From: Deltaproteobacteria bacterium
Lineage (GTDB): Bacteria > Myxococcota_A > UBA796 > UBA9615
Reading direction: 5' to 3'
Length of the DNA stretch: 49,405 nt
NCBI GenBank assembly: GCA_002724675.1
Contig: PBPL01000203.1
Span: forward strand, 1 to 49,405
Part shown: piece after piece, positions 32,485-41,721 of the stretch
Layout: each line of letters begins with the position of its first letter
Position numbering within the stretch: position 1 is the stretch's first letter
Notes under the pieces: generated by a model
Told to the model about the DNA's origin: nothing
What the model saw: the letters and a program-made list of their open reading frames with translations, nothing else
Databases searched by the model: none
Made by a program: the position numbers and the translations under genes

Positions 32485-35085
32485 ATGGTGAAAAAGGACG
32501 ATTCGCAACCTCAAGACGCTGGGCCAGGGCAGCCCTTGGAGCCTTCCCGAGCCGCTGAGGGCGACGAGGGGCGAGTCCAAGCTGCGGATCCCGCAGCCTC
32601 CGCGGCAGTGGGCGAAAAGACGACAGCGCAACAAACAGCCAAGAACTCATTGGCCACCACCAGCTTGCTCGAGATGATGGACCGCCTCAGAGGAGAAGAC
32701 ACCTTTCGCTACCGCATGGGTGAAGAACTAGGGAAGGGGGGCCACGGCCTCGTCACCGTGGCCTACGACAGCCACATCGGTCGCCGGGTTGCCCTCAAGC
32801 AGTTGCGCAAGGGACGCTCTGCAAGTCCTCGGGAAGTGGCTCGCTTCCTCGAAGAGGTCCAGATTACGGGCCAGATTGAGCATCCCAATATCGTTCCCGT
32901 CCACGACTTGGGTGTGCTCGAGAATGACGAGGTCTACTTCACGATGAAGCTCGTGGAGGGGCGCAACCTGGAGACGGTTCTCAAGGCACTCAAGCGGGGC
33001 GAGCTGGAAGCTAGACGCGAGTTCACCCTCTTTCGATTACTTCGGATTCTGCAGGACGTGTGTCAAGCGGTCGCCTTTGCCCACAATCGCGGTGTGATCC
33101 ATCGGGATCTCAAGCCGTCCAACATCATGCTCGGTGACTTCGGCGAGGTGCAGGTCATGGACTGGGGCTTGGCGAAGGTCCTGGGAGAGCCTGGTGCGCT
33201 CGGGGACTTGGATGGCGAGGATGAGGATGACGACGATGGGATGGTTCGGGTCACTGGGGGACATGAAGGCGATGTCGTCACGCAAGTAGGCACAGTGAAG
33301 GGCACACCTGCTTATATGTCCCCAGAGCAGGCGCGGGGCCTCGTAGACCAGGTCGCAGAGCAGTCGGACGTCTACTCCCTCGGTGTGATCCTGTACGAGG
33401 TCCTTACGCTTCGACGCCCGTTCTCTGGGAAAGACCCCCGAAAGGTCGTCCGTTCGGTGGCTTTCGAGCAGATTGTTCCGCCCCGTAAGCGAGCGCCGCA
33501 CCGCAATGTGCCACCGGAGTTGGATGATCTGGCGACACGGTGCCTGTCCAAGGACTTGAAGCTTCGTCCGGCCTCAGCGCTGGAGCTTTATCAGGAAATT
33601 GAGCATTACCTGGAAGGGACGAAGCGTCGTGAGGAGGCTGGCCTTCGAGTCCATCAGGGCGTATCCCTTGCCTCCCGCTACGAAGAACTGCAGGCCACCG
33701 TGCGAGAACTACAGCGCTCGGTCCGCAAGTTTCGGGCGAGGGTGAAGCCATGGGATGATCTGGAGCGAAAGAGGGAGCTTTGGTCGACCCAGGAGGCCTT
33801 GCGAAAGGCCGAGGTTCAGGCAATTGACACATTCAGCGCGGCGCTGACTGCCTACGGTCAGGCGCTGGGGCATGACCCCGACAACCGGGAAGCTCGGCTC
33901 GGGCTCGCCGCTCTGTACTGGAACCAGTTTCGGGACGCTGAAGCTCGTCGTGATGTGAAGGACCAGCGTTCTTTTCGCAACCTGGTGGAGCTCTACGACG
34001 ACGGAACCTACGCCACCTTTCTCGCCGGCAATGGTCGCTTGTACCTACAGACAACGCCGTCGGGGGCCTCGGCCACCCTGTATCGTCTCGAAGAGCAGGA
34101 CCGGGTTCAGCGGCCTGTAGAGCCCACCTCTCTGGGGGAGACCCCGCAGATGCAGGTCGAGGTGGCGATGGGCAGCTACCAGCTCGTCCTGTCTCTCAAG
34201 GGCTATCGGGACACCGTGGTGCCCGTGTTCGTCGACCGCAATGACCAGGTTCGGTTGCACGTGCACCTGCTCCCCGAGAACAGCCTGAGTCCCGAGTTCG
34301 TACACGTGCCTGCCGGTCCGTTTTGGATGGGGGGAGACCCCCACGCCCTGGGTTCATTACCTCGTCAACAAGTGGATGTAGGCGACTTCGCGATGGGCGT
34401 TCGTCTTGTGACGATGGGTGAGTACCTCACCTTCATCAACGCTCTGGTAGCTACGGACCCTGTCCTTGCCCACTTTCGCGCTCCCCGGGATTTCTCCGAC
34501 TCTGAAGCGTTGTTTCACCGGCAGAAGGACGGCACCTTCGTCTTGCCAGAACTCAGCCGCGATGGGGACGAGATGTCCTTTGAGTTGCCCGTGTATGGCA
34601 TCTCTTGGGAAGACGCTCGCGCGTACTGTGAGTGGAGGGGGCAGCAAGATGGGGCTCAGTACCGGTTGCCCACCGAGGCTGAGTGGGAGAAGGCCGCTCG
34701 TGGGGTCGACGGCCGCTTTTACCCGTGGGGAGACCATGGTGACGGTGGGTTCTGCAAGTGCTCCGAGAGCCGGCCCAACCGCCCAGCCCCGGAGCCGGTG
34801 GACGAGTATGTGGACACGGACCGGTCACCCTATGGCGTAGAGAGCATGGCAGGTGGAATGTCCGAGTGGTGTGATGGCTGGTGGGACGATGAGATGACCC
34901 TCCGTCCCGTGCGGGGCGGGTCCTGGGCTCAGCCGGCGCACTACACGCGCGTCTGTACCCGGGCTGGCTATCTTGCTCGGGAGGTCTTTGCTCATGTGGG
35001 CTTTCGCATGGTGCGGGAACTAGGAGCTGCTCTGCTCCCACACGCCTCCCAGCCTGCGGGGCGAACGCTGCCCTCGGAGTGGTAG
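32485..35085 (+). CDS. Ser/Thr protein kinase fused to PEGA and FGE-sulfatase-like domains
   Basis: An 866-residue cytoplasmic protein. After a ~70-residue disordered start, the Hanks-type kinase domain shows the P-loop GKGGHG (83-88), Lys105 (VALKQL), the catalytic loop HRDLKPSN with Asp208, DWG in place of DFG, and GTPAYMSPEQA. Between DWG and the activation loop is an acidic insert (LDGEDEDDDDG). A charged coiled region and a TPR-like segment lead to a PEGA domain (~515-595), then an FGE-sulfatase domain (~600-850: VPAGPFWMGGD, YRLPTEAEWEKAARG, YPWGD, GGMSEWC, VRGGSW, VGFRMVR). The paired redox cysteines of true formylglycine-generating enzymes are not seen, so this part probably binds a ligand. 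The ATG at 32485 is preferred because the longer ORF would cross the pilA terminator. Confidence 0.88.
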   Translation: MVKKDDSQPQDAGPGQPLEPSRAAEGDEGRVQAADPAASAAVGEKTTAQQTAKNSLATTSLLEMMDRLRGEDTFRYRMGEELGKGGHGLVTVAYDSHIGRRVALKQLRKGRSASPREVARFLEEVQITGQIEHPNIVPVHDLGVLENDEVYFTMKLVEGRNLETVLKALKRGELEARREFTLFRLLRILQDVCQAVAFAHNRGVIHRDLKPSNIMLGDFGEVQVMDWGLAKVLGEPGALGDLDGEDEDDDDGMVRVTGGHEGDVVTQVGTVKGTPAYMSPEQARGLVDQVAEQSDVYSLGVILYEVLTLRRPFSGKDPRKVVRSVAFEQIVPPRKRAPHRNVPPELDDLATRCLSKDLKLRPASALELYQEIEHYLEGTKRREEAGLRVHQGVSLASRYEELQATVRELQRSVRKFRARVKPWDDLERKRELWSTQEALRKAEVQAIDTFSAALTAYGQALGHDPDNREARLGLAALYWNQFRDAEARRDVKDQRSFRNLVELYDDGTYATFLAGNGRLYLQTTPSGASATLYRLEEQDRVQRPVEPTSLGETPQMQVEVAMGSYQLVLSLKGYRDTVVPVFVDRNDQVRLHVHLLPENSLSPEFVHVPAGPFWMGGDPHALGSLPRQQVDVGDFAMGVRLVTMGEYLTFINALVATDPVLAHFRAPRDFSDSEALFHRQKDGTFVLPELSRDGDEMSFELPVYGISWEDARAYCEWRGQQDGAQYRLPTEAEWEKAARGVDGRFYPWGDHGDGGFCKCSESRPNRPAPEPVDEYVDTDRSPYGVESMAGGMSEWCDGWWDDEMTLRPVRGGSWAQPAHYTRVCTRAGYLAREVFAHVGFRMVRELGAALLPHASQPAGRTLPSEW

Positions 35086-36806
35086 TGATTCGGGCTGCGA
35101 TCGCGGTCCTCGTGCTGCTCGCCTTCTCTCCATCCCTCGGGTCGGGTTTTGTGTGGGACGACCACCTGCAGGTGGAGCACTCCAAGACCGTCGGCCATCT
35201 TGCCAACATCCCCGGCTACTTTTCGCAGAGCGTGATCGAGGGGTTGGCCGAGGGTGAGTCGACCGCCGACGGGATCAACCTCTACCGTCCCTTGTTCTCG
35301 ACCATGCTGACTTTGACCTATTGGGTCGCCGGCGGGGCCGATGCGCGGGCCTTTCACGCCGTGTCCTTGCTGTGGCACCTCTTGGCCTGCTTGTTGCTTT
35401 TCGAGCTAGGGCTCCGATGGTTGCCACACCGCTGGCAGTCCCTGCTGGCTGTTGGCTTCTTTGCCTTCCACCCAGTTGCCGCTTCCGGCGTCTTGTTTAT
35501 CTCAGCGGTGAGTGAGCCCATTGCTGCCGCCCTCTTGTTTGCGGCCCTCTTGGTTCTCGACCGGGGCTGCGCTCCAGACAGAACGGTCCAGCAGCAGCGG
35601 TGGGCTGCGCTTGTGGCTGGATGTACGCTCTTGGGGGCTCTGCTTGGCAAAGAAACCGTCTTGCTGGCGCTGCCGGTTGCCACGGTCACGATGGTCCTGG
35701 CTGGCAGGACGCGAGCTCTGCACCACGCGCCCCTCTGGGTTGCGGCGGCTGTATTCCTCACGATGCGCTTTCTTGCGCTGGGCGGCCTGGAGGCCGCCGG
35801 TAGGCCCGAGGGTTCTGTTCTCAGGGCACTTCAACTCAGTCCGTTGATTGTCGCGGAGAGCCTGGAGGCACTCTTCACCCTGCACCCCACGGGCTTGAGA
35901 CACCTGGGTCTTGAGCTGGGCCCTCTGGGTTGGTTGGGTAGCCTGGTTGCCGCGGGAGGAATCTTGCTGGTGCTGCTCTTGTCAGCAATGGCCCGCAAGC
36001 GCATGCCGCTAGCTCTTCCCACTGTCGTCCTCTGTGTCTTGATGACCGCCCCCGTTGCCTTGCCTGCAGCGTTTATCGGGTGGGGAGGGTTCGGACGGTA
36101 TCTGTACATGCCCGCCGCTCTAGCGGCCTTGTTCTTGGCTCAGGCAGCAGGGATCTTGGCTCTTCGCATGGAGCGGTCCGGCAAGACTCTGCTCCTGGTG
36201 CCACTCTTTGGCGTCTTTCTTGTGGCACAGCAGGCGCAGCTGCAGGTGGCTATCGACGATTGGTCTTCTCCAGAGACATTGGCGTCGAGTCAGGTCCGCA
36301 ATGCACCCCACTTGGCTATTGGATACGGATGGTTGGGTGAGATCGACCTGGCTACAGCAGAAGAGCATGTGGCAGCTGGACAGCGGGCGGCTGCGCTTCA
36401 ACTCTTCGAGCAGGCAGTCGAACACTTTCAGGCGGCGGTGGATGTCCAGCCGGACTACCACCCGGCGTTTCACAACCTAGCTCTGGCTCAGCTAGGTTCC
36501 GGCCAGCCTGATGCCGCACTGGGGACTCTGCGAGCGCTGGAGACTCGTCATGGCAAAGGGCCTCGCAGCTCACTGGCGACGGCGATGAGCCTGGTCGCCC
36601 TCGGGCGGCCCGAAGAGGCGGTCCAGCGGGTTCGGTGGGCTCTGGAGCGGGCCCCTGGTGATTCCGACTTGTTGTGGTTCCTCAAACGTCTGGAGGACCC
36701 AGTGGCTCAAGAGCCTCCACCTGATCTCAGTGACGAAGAGGTCGCTCCGTCAGGAACACCGAGTAGTAGCGAAGCACTCGCTCCACGTAGTACTGGGTCT
36801 CCTTGA
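35085..36806 (+). CDS. TMTC-like membrane glycosyltransferase with C-terminal TPRs
   Basis: About 573 residues from a GTG preceded by GGAG; an in-frame GTG at 35079 overlaps the kinase stop and is an alternative. FVWDDHLQVEHS follows TM1, the acidic catalytic-loop position of GT-C enzymes, and INLYRPLFSTMLTLTYWVAG matches the RP(L/V) motif of the TMTC O-mannosyltransferase family. Around ten membrane helices follow. Residues ~430-540 carry about three TPRs (YHPAFHNLALAQLGSGQPDAALGTL). It is translationally coupled to the kinase. The last ~27 residues (after DLSDEE) are low complexity and encoded opposite the transglycosylase 3' end. It likely glycosylates exported proteins; the targets are unknown. 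Confidence 0.75.
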   Translation: MIRAAIAVLVLLAFSPSLGSGFVWDDHLQVEHSKTVGHLANIPGYFSQSVIEGLAEGESTADGINLYRPLFSTMLTLTYWVAGGADARAFHAVSLLWHLLACLLLFELGLRWLPHRWQSLLAVGFFAFHPVAASGVLFISAVSEPIAAALLFAALLVLDRGCAPDRTVQQQRWAALVAGCTLLGALLGKETVLLALPVATVTMVLAGRTRALHHAPLWVAAAVFLTMRFLALGGLEAAGRPEGSVLRALQLSPLIVAESLEALFTLHPTGLRHLGLELGPLGWLGSLVAAGGILLVLLLSAMARKRMPLALPTVVLCVLMTAPVALPAAFIGWGGFGRYLYMPAALAALFLAQAAGILALRMERSGKTLLLVPLFGVFLVAQQAQLQVAIDDWSSPETLASSQVRNAPHLAIGYGWLGEIDLATAEEHVAAGQRAAALQLFEQAVEHFQAAVDVQPDYHPAFHNLALAQLGSGQPDAALGTLRALETRHGKGPRSSLATAMSLVALGRPEEAVQRVRWALERAPGDSDLLWFLKRLEDPVAQEPPPDLSDEEVAPSGTPSSSEALAPRSTGSP

Positions 36807-37356
36807 ATGGAGGGATCCCGCCGTACTTGCGGACGTTGCCCGGGCCGGCGTTGTAGGCCGCCAGCGCATGCCTGCGGTTGGGGAAGCGGTCGAGCATCTT
36901 GCGGATGTAGCGGGCCCCGCCAAAGACGTTTTCGTGTGGATCGTAGGAATCATCGACGCCAAGGCTTCGCGCTGTGGCAGGCATCAACTGCATCAAGCCT
37001 TGGGCCCCTGCCGGTGAGGTAGCCCGGTGATTCATACCCGACTCCACCAGCATCATCGCCTTGATGAGCTCAGGGGGCACCCGGTGCACCTGCGCAGCCT
37101 TCAAGATGATCTCATCGAAGCGGTCTAGGTTGTCCTTGAGGAGCATGGGGTCGACCTTTGCCCACTGGGCTGGTCGCCCATCCAGCCCCTCGAGAAACAC
37201 AGCAAAGCCCTCGTCGCCCCTGGGTGCATCAGTGAAGGTGAGCACGCCATTGTTGTCGGTTCCCATGTAGATGTCGCCGGAGGCCGCCCATGTGAGCCCG
37301 GACGGCAAGAGTGCCATCACGACGACCCAGAAAGAGTGGGGCAAGTATCGGTCCAT
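36727..37356 (-). CDS. Lytic murein transglycosylase (SLT domain)
   Basis: A 209-residue exported peptidoglycan-cleaving enzyme. A signal peptide (residues 1-25, ending TWAAS) is followed by a short DUF4124-like strand segment (DIYMGTDNNGVLTFTDAP). The SLT domain (~85-200) has catalytic Glu105 in MMLVESGMNH, then SPAGAQGLMQLMPATA, NVFGGARYIRKML and ALAAYNAGPGNVRKYGG. All family motifs are intact. The ending (YYVERVLRYYSVFLTERPLRH) overlaps the glycosyltransferase gene by 80 bases. It is divergent from nadB. Confidence 0.93.
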   Translation of the reverse strand: MDRYLPHSFWVVVMALLPSGLTWAASGDIYMGTDNNGVLTFTDAPRGDEGFAVFLEGLDGRPAQWAKVDPMLLKDNLDRFDEIILKAAQVHRVPPELIKAMMLVESGMNHRATSPAGAQGLMQLMPATARSLGVDDSYDPHENVFGGARYIRKMLDRFPNRRHALAAYNAGPGNVRKYGGIPPFKETQYYVERVLRYYSVFLTERPLRH

Positions 37357-37403
37357 GGGCTGTGACCATACCGTGTCCGCGTTGAAGCCGATAGGATGCC
37401 CAC

Positions 37404-39152
37404 ATGAGTAGGGACCCTCGGAAATACAGCTGTGACTTTCTGGTGGTGGGTGGTGGCCTGGCTGGCTTGAGCTTCGCCTTGGATGTGGCGGAGCACGGCA
37501 GCGTGATTCTGTTGGTGAAGGATGAGCCGGACCGTTCCAACACTGCTTGGGCCCAGGGCGGCATCGCGGCAGTCTGGGATGAGGAAGACAGCATCGATCA
37601 GCATGTGGAGGACACGCTTCAGGCCGGCGTCCTCCTGGCCGATGACGCTACGGTGCGTGGCATCCTCGAGGAGGGGCCTGGGGCTGTGCGTCAGTTGATC
37701 GACTGGGGTGTTCAGTTCACTCGTGCTCGGGACCTCAACGGCGACTCCAGCGACGTTGGCTCGTCGCCGAGTGCAGTCGCGCCGGATGAGGCTTACGACC
37801 TGACTCGGGAGGGCGGCCACAGCGCTCGGCGAGTACTCCATGCTGGGGATCTCACCGGTCGGGAGATTCAGCGGGCGATGTTGGCCGCGGTGCAAGCACA
37901 CCCCCGAATCCAGCTTCTCTCACACCATGTGGCCATCGATCTCATCACTGAGCGCAAGATGGCTCGACACCGAGTGAAGCGGAGGTTGGGGTTGATGGGG
38001 CCCGAGGTGGAGCGCCGCTACGGCCCCGGTGGCCCTGAGGGCTGGATGCCGGGTCAGCCCGATCGATGTCGTGGTGTGTACGCTCTGGACAGTCGGACTG
38101 GGGCTGTGGAGGTCTTTCAGGCGGGAGTTACTCTCTTGGCAACAGGCGGAGCGGGCAAGGTGTATCGGTACACCTCCAACCCCGACCTTGCTACCGGCGA
38201 TGGCATGGCCATGGCCTATCGAGCCGGGGCAATTCTCGCCAACATGGAGTTCGTCCAGTTTCACCCCACCTGTCTCTACCACCCGCAGGCGAAGACGTTC
38301 TTGTTGAGCGAAGCCATTCGTGGCGAGGGCGGGGTCCTGCGGCTCCCCGACGGTCGGGACTTCATGCAGGGGGTTCACCCTCTGGCGAGCCTAGCGCCCA
38401 GGGATATCGTCGCCCGAGAGATCGACGCGCAGATCAAGCGCCATGGACTCGAGTGCGTGCTCTTGGATGTCACGCATCTGGACGCTGGGTTTCTTCGGAA
38501 CCGATTCCCAGGAATTGACGAGCGGCTAAGGCAGTTGGGCATGGACATGACCCAAGAGCCGATTCCCGTGGTGCCTGCTGCGCACTACTTCTGTGGTGGG
38601 GTCGTGGTGGATTCGGCAGGTCGCACACTCTTGCGTGGTCTTCTTGCTGCGGGCGAAGTGAGCTGTACAGGGCTTCACGGGGCCAACCGACTTGCCTCGA
38701 ACTCGCTCCTGGAGGCGGTTGTGTACGGGCGGAGGGCTGCGCAGACCGCTCTGGAGGAGCGGGATGGGGTTCGAGCGGATGACCTCCACCAAATTCCGCC
38801 CTGGGACTCCGGCAAAGCCCGTGATCCTGATGAACTCGTGGTCATTGCCCACACCTGGGACGAGATCCGTAGGCTCATGTGGAACTACGTGGGTATTGTG
38901 CGGACTGATCGACGTCTGCTTCGAGCCCTGGCGCGCATTGGTCTGATCAAGGAAGAGATCCAGACTTATTACTGGAACTTTACGGTGACTCGGGATCTGG
39001 TGGAGTTGCGGAACATCGTGACCGTCGCGGAACTGGTGATCCGCTCGGCGCTCGGTCGCAGGGAAAGCCGGGGTCTCCACTACAATCTGAGCTGCCCCGA
39101 CCGGGATGACACCAATTGGCGGCGAAAGACCCTGTTGCGTCGGGAGTGGTGA
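37404..39152 (+). CDS. nadB: L-aspartate oxidase
   Basis: A 582-residue FAD enzyme that oxidises aspartate to iminoaspartate, the first step of NAD synthesis. The dinucleotide fold VVGGGLAGL is at residues 15-23; SNTAWAQGGIAAV, HSARRVLHAGD, GDGMAMAYRAGA, EFVQFHPTCLYH, EAIRGEGGVL, HYFCGGV and GLHGANRLASNSLLE match the family. A ~45-residue segment near 190-230 (RRLGLMGPEVERRYGPGG) is an extra insertion compared with typical enzymes. The ribosome site AGGATG lies just before the ATG. nadA and nadC are not in the window. Confidence 0.94.
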   Translation: MSRDPRKYSCDFLVVGGGLAGLSFALDVAEHGSVILLVKDEPDRSNTAWAQGGIAAVWDEEDSIDQHVEDTLQAGVLLADDATVRGILEEGPGAVRQLIDWGVQFTRARDLNGDSSDVGSSPSAVAPDEAYDLTREGGHSARRVLHAGDLTGREIQRAMLAAVQAHPRIQLLSHHVAIDLITERKMARHRVKRRLGLMGPEVERRYGPGGPEGWMPGQPDRCRGVYALDSRTGAVEVFQAGVTLLATGGAGKVYRYTSNPDLATGDGMAMAYRAGAILANMEFVQFHPTCLYHPQAKTFLLSEAIRGEGGVLRLPDGRDFMQGVHPLASLAPRDIVAREIDAQIKRHGLECVLLDVTHLDAGFLRNRFPGIDERLRQLGMDMTQEPIPVVPAAHYFCGGVVVDSAGRTLLRGLLAAGEVSCTGLHGANRLASNSLLEAVVYGRRAAQTALEERDGVRADDLHQIPPWDSGKARDPDELVVIAHTWDEIRRLMWNYVGIVRTDRRLLRALARIGLIKEEIQTYYWNFTVTRDLVELRNIVTVAELVIRSALGRRESRGLHYNLSCPDRDDTNWRRKTLLRREW

Positions 39153-39244
39153 GGAGGCCGCCGTCTGGCCGCACCCTATCAATGCAATAGAAGTCACTCG
39201 GGCTGGAGGCTCGCTCGGGCCCCTTTAGCCACTCGGCAATCCAC

Positions 39245-39811
39245 TCAATGGTCGCCTTCAGTGAGCTCCTCAAGGGTGACCAGGGAGTGTAGCTCCATGC
39301 CCCGCTCGGCGAGGAACTCTCGGGCACCCTCTTGGCGGTCTACGACGGTGATCACAGCCACGACGTCCAGGCCTTCGCTGCGGCTTCGCTCCACAGCCTT
39401 CCAGGCCGAGCCGCCGGTGGTGCTGGTGTCTTCTACGATGGCCACACGACTCCCATCGGGCAGATTCTTGCGGCCCTCGAGGTATTTCTGCGTGCCGTGT
39501 CCTTTGGCCTCCTTGCGTACATAGAAGGCGTGGAGTGGAGACCCACCATCGACGAACGAGAGCACCGAAGTGGCTGTTGCAATGGGATCAGCGCCCATGG
39601 ACAGACCACCCACGCCCTCCACGTCCCCGGGCAGGTCTCGGAGGAGCCGCACGAGCAGGCGACCGATTAGCGTCGCCCCTTCGGCATGCAGGGTCGTCTG
39701 CTTGCCATCGACGTAGAAGTCGCTCTCCCGACCTGAGGCCAGAACAACTTTGCGACGTTCGTAAGAGAGCTCTCGGAGGAGCTCAATGAGTCGGGTCTTG
39801 TCGGTATCCAT
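39245..39811 (-). CDS. pyrE: Orotate phosphoribosyltransferase
   Basis: A 188-residue type I phosphoribosyltransferase making OMP from orotate and PRPP in de novo pyrimidine synthesis. Seen are SGRESDFYVDGKQTTLHAEG, GGLSMGADPIA, FYVRKEAKGHGTQK (flexible catalytic loop) and the PRPP loop VAIVEDTSTTGGS. The start lies 12 bases after the CheY-like receiver gene on the same strand, so the two are probably co-transcribed despite unrelated functions. Together with upp at 18104 it gives both de novo and salvage routes in this window. Confidence 0.93.
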   Translation of the reverse strand: MDTDKTRLIELLRELSYERRKVVLASGRESDFYVDGKQTTLHAEGATLIGRLLVRLLRDLPGDVEGVGGLSMGADPIATATSVLSFVDGGSPLHAFYVRKEAKGHGTQKYLEGRKNLPDGSRVAIVEDTSTTGGSAWKAVERSRSEGLDVVAVITVVDRQEGAREFLAERGMELHSLVTLEELTEGDH

Positions 39812-39823
39812 CCTCGGGATGGC

Positions 39824-40192
39824 TCAGATGTCGAGACCGAGAATGCGCAGCTTCTGGGCGATGATGTCGCCGGTGAAGGGCTTCACGATGTACTCGTTCG
39901 CGCCAGCATCCATGGCATGCGCGACACGCTGGATTTCACTCTCAGTGGTGACCATCATCAGCATCACACCGTCGTTGGAGCTGTCCTGCCGGACAGCCTG
40001 GACGAACTGAAGCCCGTCCATGTTCGGCATGTTCCAGTCCACCAGTACGATGTCGATGTCAGCGTGTTCTTTCAGCCGCTCTAGGCCTTGATAGCCATCG
40101 GCTGCTTCCACACATTCCACGGACAGGGGTTTCAGGATCCTCTTCAGGATTGCCCGTGTCGCGCGCGAGTCGTCGAGGATCAGTGCCTTCAT
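39824..40192 (-). CDS. Single-domain response regulator (CheY-like)
   Basis: A 122-residue stand-alone receiver. Acidic pocket residues Asp7/Asp8 (LILDDSRATR), phospho-acceptor Asp52 (VLVDWNMPNMDG), the Thr/Ser position in MMVTTESE and Lys in YIVKPF are all present. There is no output domain, so it must act through protein contact, as CheY or PilG/PilH do. The ATG at 40192 has GGAG with 8-base spacing; an upstream ATG at 40210 is rejected. Its partner kinase is not adjacent. Confidence 0.92.
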   Translation of the reverse strand: MKALILDDSRATRAILKRILKPLSVECVEAADGYQGLERLKEHADIDIVLVDWNMPNMDGLQFVQAVRQDSSNDGVMLMMVTTESEIQRVAHAMDAGANEYIVKPFTGDIIAQKLRILGLDI

Positions 40193-40311
40193 CTCAGCAG
40201 CTCCGGCCATCGCCGTTGGGCGATCGCCTCTGGAGTGGAATATCTACCGTTTTCTTGGGGACCCTGTCTACCCCCTGACCACTCTCAGACACGAGGTTCA
40301 TGCCCAAGACG

Positions 40312-41607
40312 TCATCGATTGGCGCTTCCCATCATCTTGCCCAGGGTCTGAACGATACCCAGAATTTCCCGCTCAGTGACCATTCCACAGATGCGTTCTG
40401 TGTTGTCGTCGATGACTGGTACCGCGCCGATGTCTCCCGAACCGCTGTTGTACAGAAGCTCAGCGACCTCAAGCCAGCGGGTCTCAGACCCTTCGGCGAT
40501 GGGGTCTTCGGTCATGGCGGAACTGATCTTGTAGTTCAGCGCCGCTGCACATGCTTTGTCCTGTGTGTCGACGAGAAAGAGGTTGTCGAGAAATTTTTTC
40601 TCTTCACCGCGACGAGCGATCATTTCGGGTTCGGGAGGTGGGAGGTTGCTCGCAATGTCGTAGTCCGAGATCAAGCCCACCAGTTCGTTCTTGTCGATCA
40701 CAGGGATGTATCTGATCTCGTTTTCTTGCATCAACGCGATAGCGCGACTGATGGGGTCATCGACCTTCACGGTGATGGGCTGCTCTCGCATGATGTCAGC
40801 GACCTTCACCATGGCCGAGTCCAGCAGAATCTCAGTGGGAAGGCTGCCCTTTTGGCCCCGCATGACATCCATGATGCGGACGCCCTTAGGTCGCACGTTT
40901 CGGGCTCGACGGAGCGACTCCATACGAACAAAACAACTGATGAGCTCGCCCTTTGTCACCAGCCCGATGAGAGTTCGGTCCCCATTGGCCTTGGTGGTCA
41001 CTACCGGTAGCGAGTCGAGATTCTGCTCGAATAGGATCTCGACGGCTGTGTGGATGGAAGTGGACGGCTCCACAGTCGACACGTCTCGGCACAGTCGAAT
41101 CAGGGCTGCGAGCCCCTCGTTCAAGAAGGCATCATCTCGATCTGTCTGGGCTAGCGTCCCCACGTTGGCCGAAAACATACGGGCAACCAGTCGCTTGGAG
41201 ACCATGCCCACGAAGTGCCGCTTGAGGATGACGCCCTGCTTGTTCTTTTCTTCATCAACTACGGGGACATCCTGAACACCGTGCTTCTGAATGAACTCGC
41301 GTCCATCGCGGATCTTGTCGTCCATGGTCAGGTATTCGGGCGCTTCACTCATGACATCGGCGACGGTGTGGACGTACCGAAAAAAAGCATCCTTACCGTC
41401 GTAGAGGCAATTCACCACCTCCGACAGCCGAACGGAGGACCGCTCAATCTGAGGAGGTTCGTCGGCAGCCGGTTGTTGTGCGGCCTGTTGTGGCCTTGCT
41501 GCTTGGGCAGGTCCCTTTGCCTGCCCACCAGGTCGCCGAGGGCCGCCGCCACCAGGTCGACCTTGGCCTCCTGGTGCACCCTGGGGTGGGCCTTTCCTAC
41601 CGAACAT
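40312..41607 (-). CDS. Multi-CBS-domain protein with Pro/Gly/Gln-rich N terminus
   Basis: A 431-residue cytoplasmic protein. Residues 1-~52 are a low-complexity Gly/Pro/Ala/Gln tail (GGQGRPGGGGPRRPGGQAKG). The rest contains about six CBS motifs, hence three Bateman modules: TVADVMSEAPEYLTMDD, DVSTVEPSTSIHTAVEIL, VADIMREQPITVKVDDPISRAI with EIRYIPVIDKNELVGLISDYDI, and ISSAMTEDPIAEGSE ending IGAVPVIDDNTERICGMVTERE. CBS pairs bind adenine nucleotides and act as energy or second-messenger sensors. No catalytic domain is attached, so it probably regulates a partner. The ATG at 41607 has AGGAG 8 bases upstream. Confidence 0.85.
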   Translation of the reverse strand: MFGRKGPPQGAPGGQGRPGGGGPRRPGGQAKGPAQAARPQQAAQQPAADEPPQIERSSVRLSEVVNCLYDGKDAFFRYVHTVADVMSEAPEYLTMDDKIRDGREFIQKHGVQDVPVVDEEKNKQGVILKRHFVGMVSKRLVARMFSANVGTLAQTDRDDAFLNEGLAALIRLCRDVSTVEPSTSIHTAVEILFEQNLDSLPVVTTKANGDRTLIGLVTKGELISCFVRMESLRRARNVRPKGVRIMDVMRGQKGSLPTEILLDSAMVKVADIMREQPITVKVDDPISRAIALMQENEIRYIPVIDKNELVGLISDYDIASNLPPPEPEMIARRGEEKKFLDNLFLVDTQDKACAAALNYKISSAMTEDPIAEGSETRWLEVAELLYNSGSGDIGAVPVIDDNTERICGMVTEREILGIVQTLGKMMGSANR

Positions 41608-41721
41608 CCTCTGGTCTCCTAGAGCGAGCGCTAATGATGCTTCTGCGCATCCATTCCGTGGATACATAGACTCGCACGTGGTCTGGCCCAAGGGCAGGAC
41701 ACGTATGAATCACTTAGAAGT

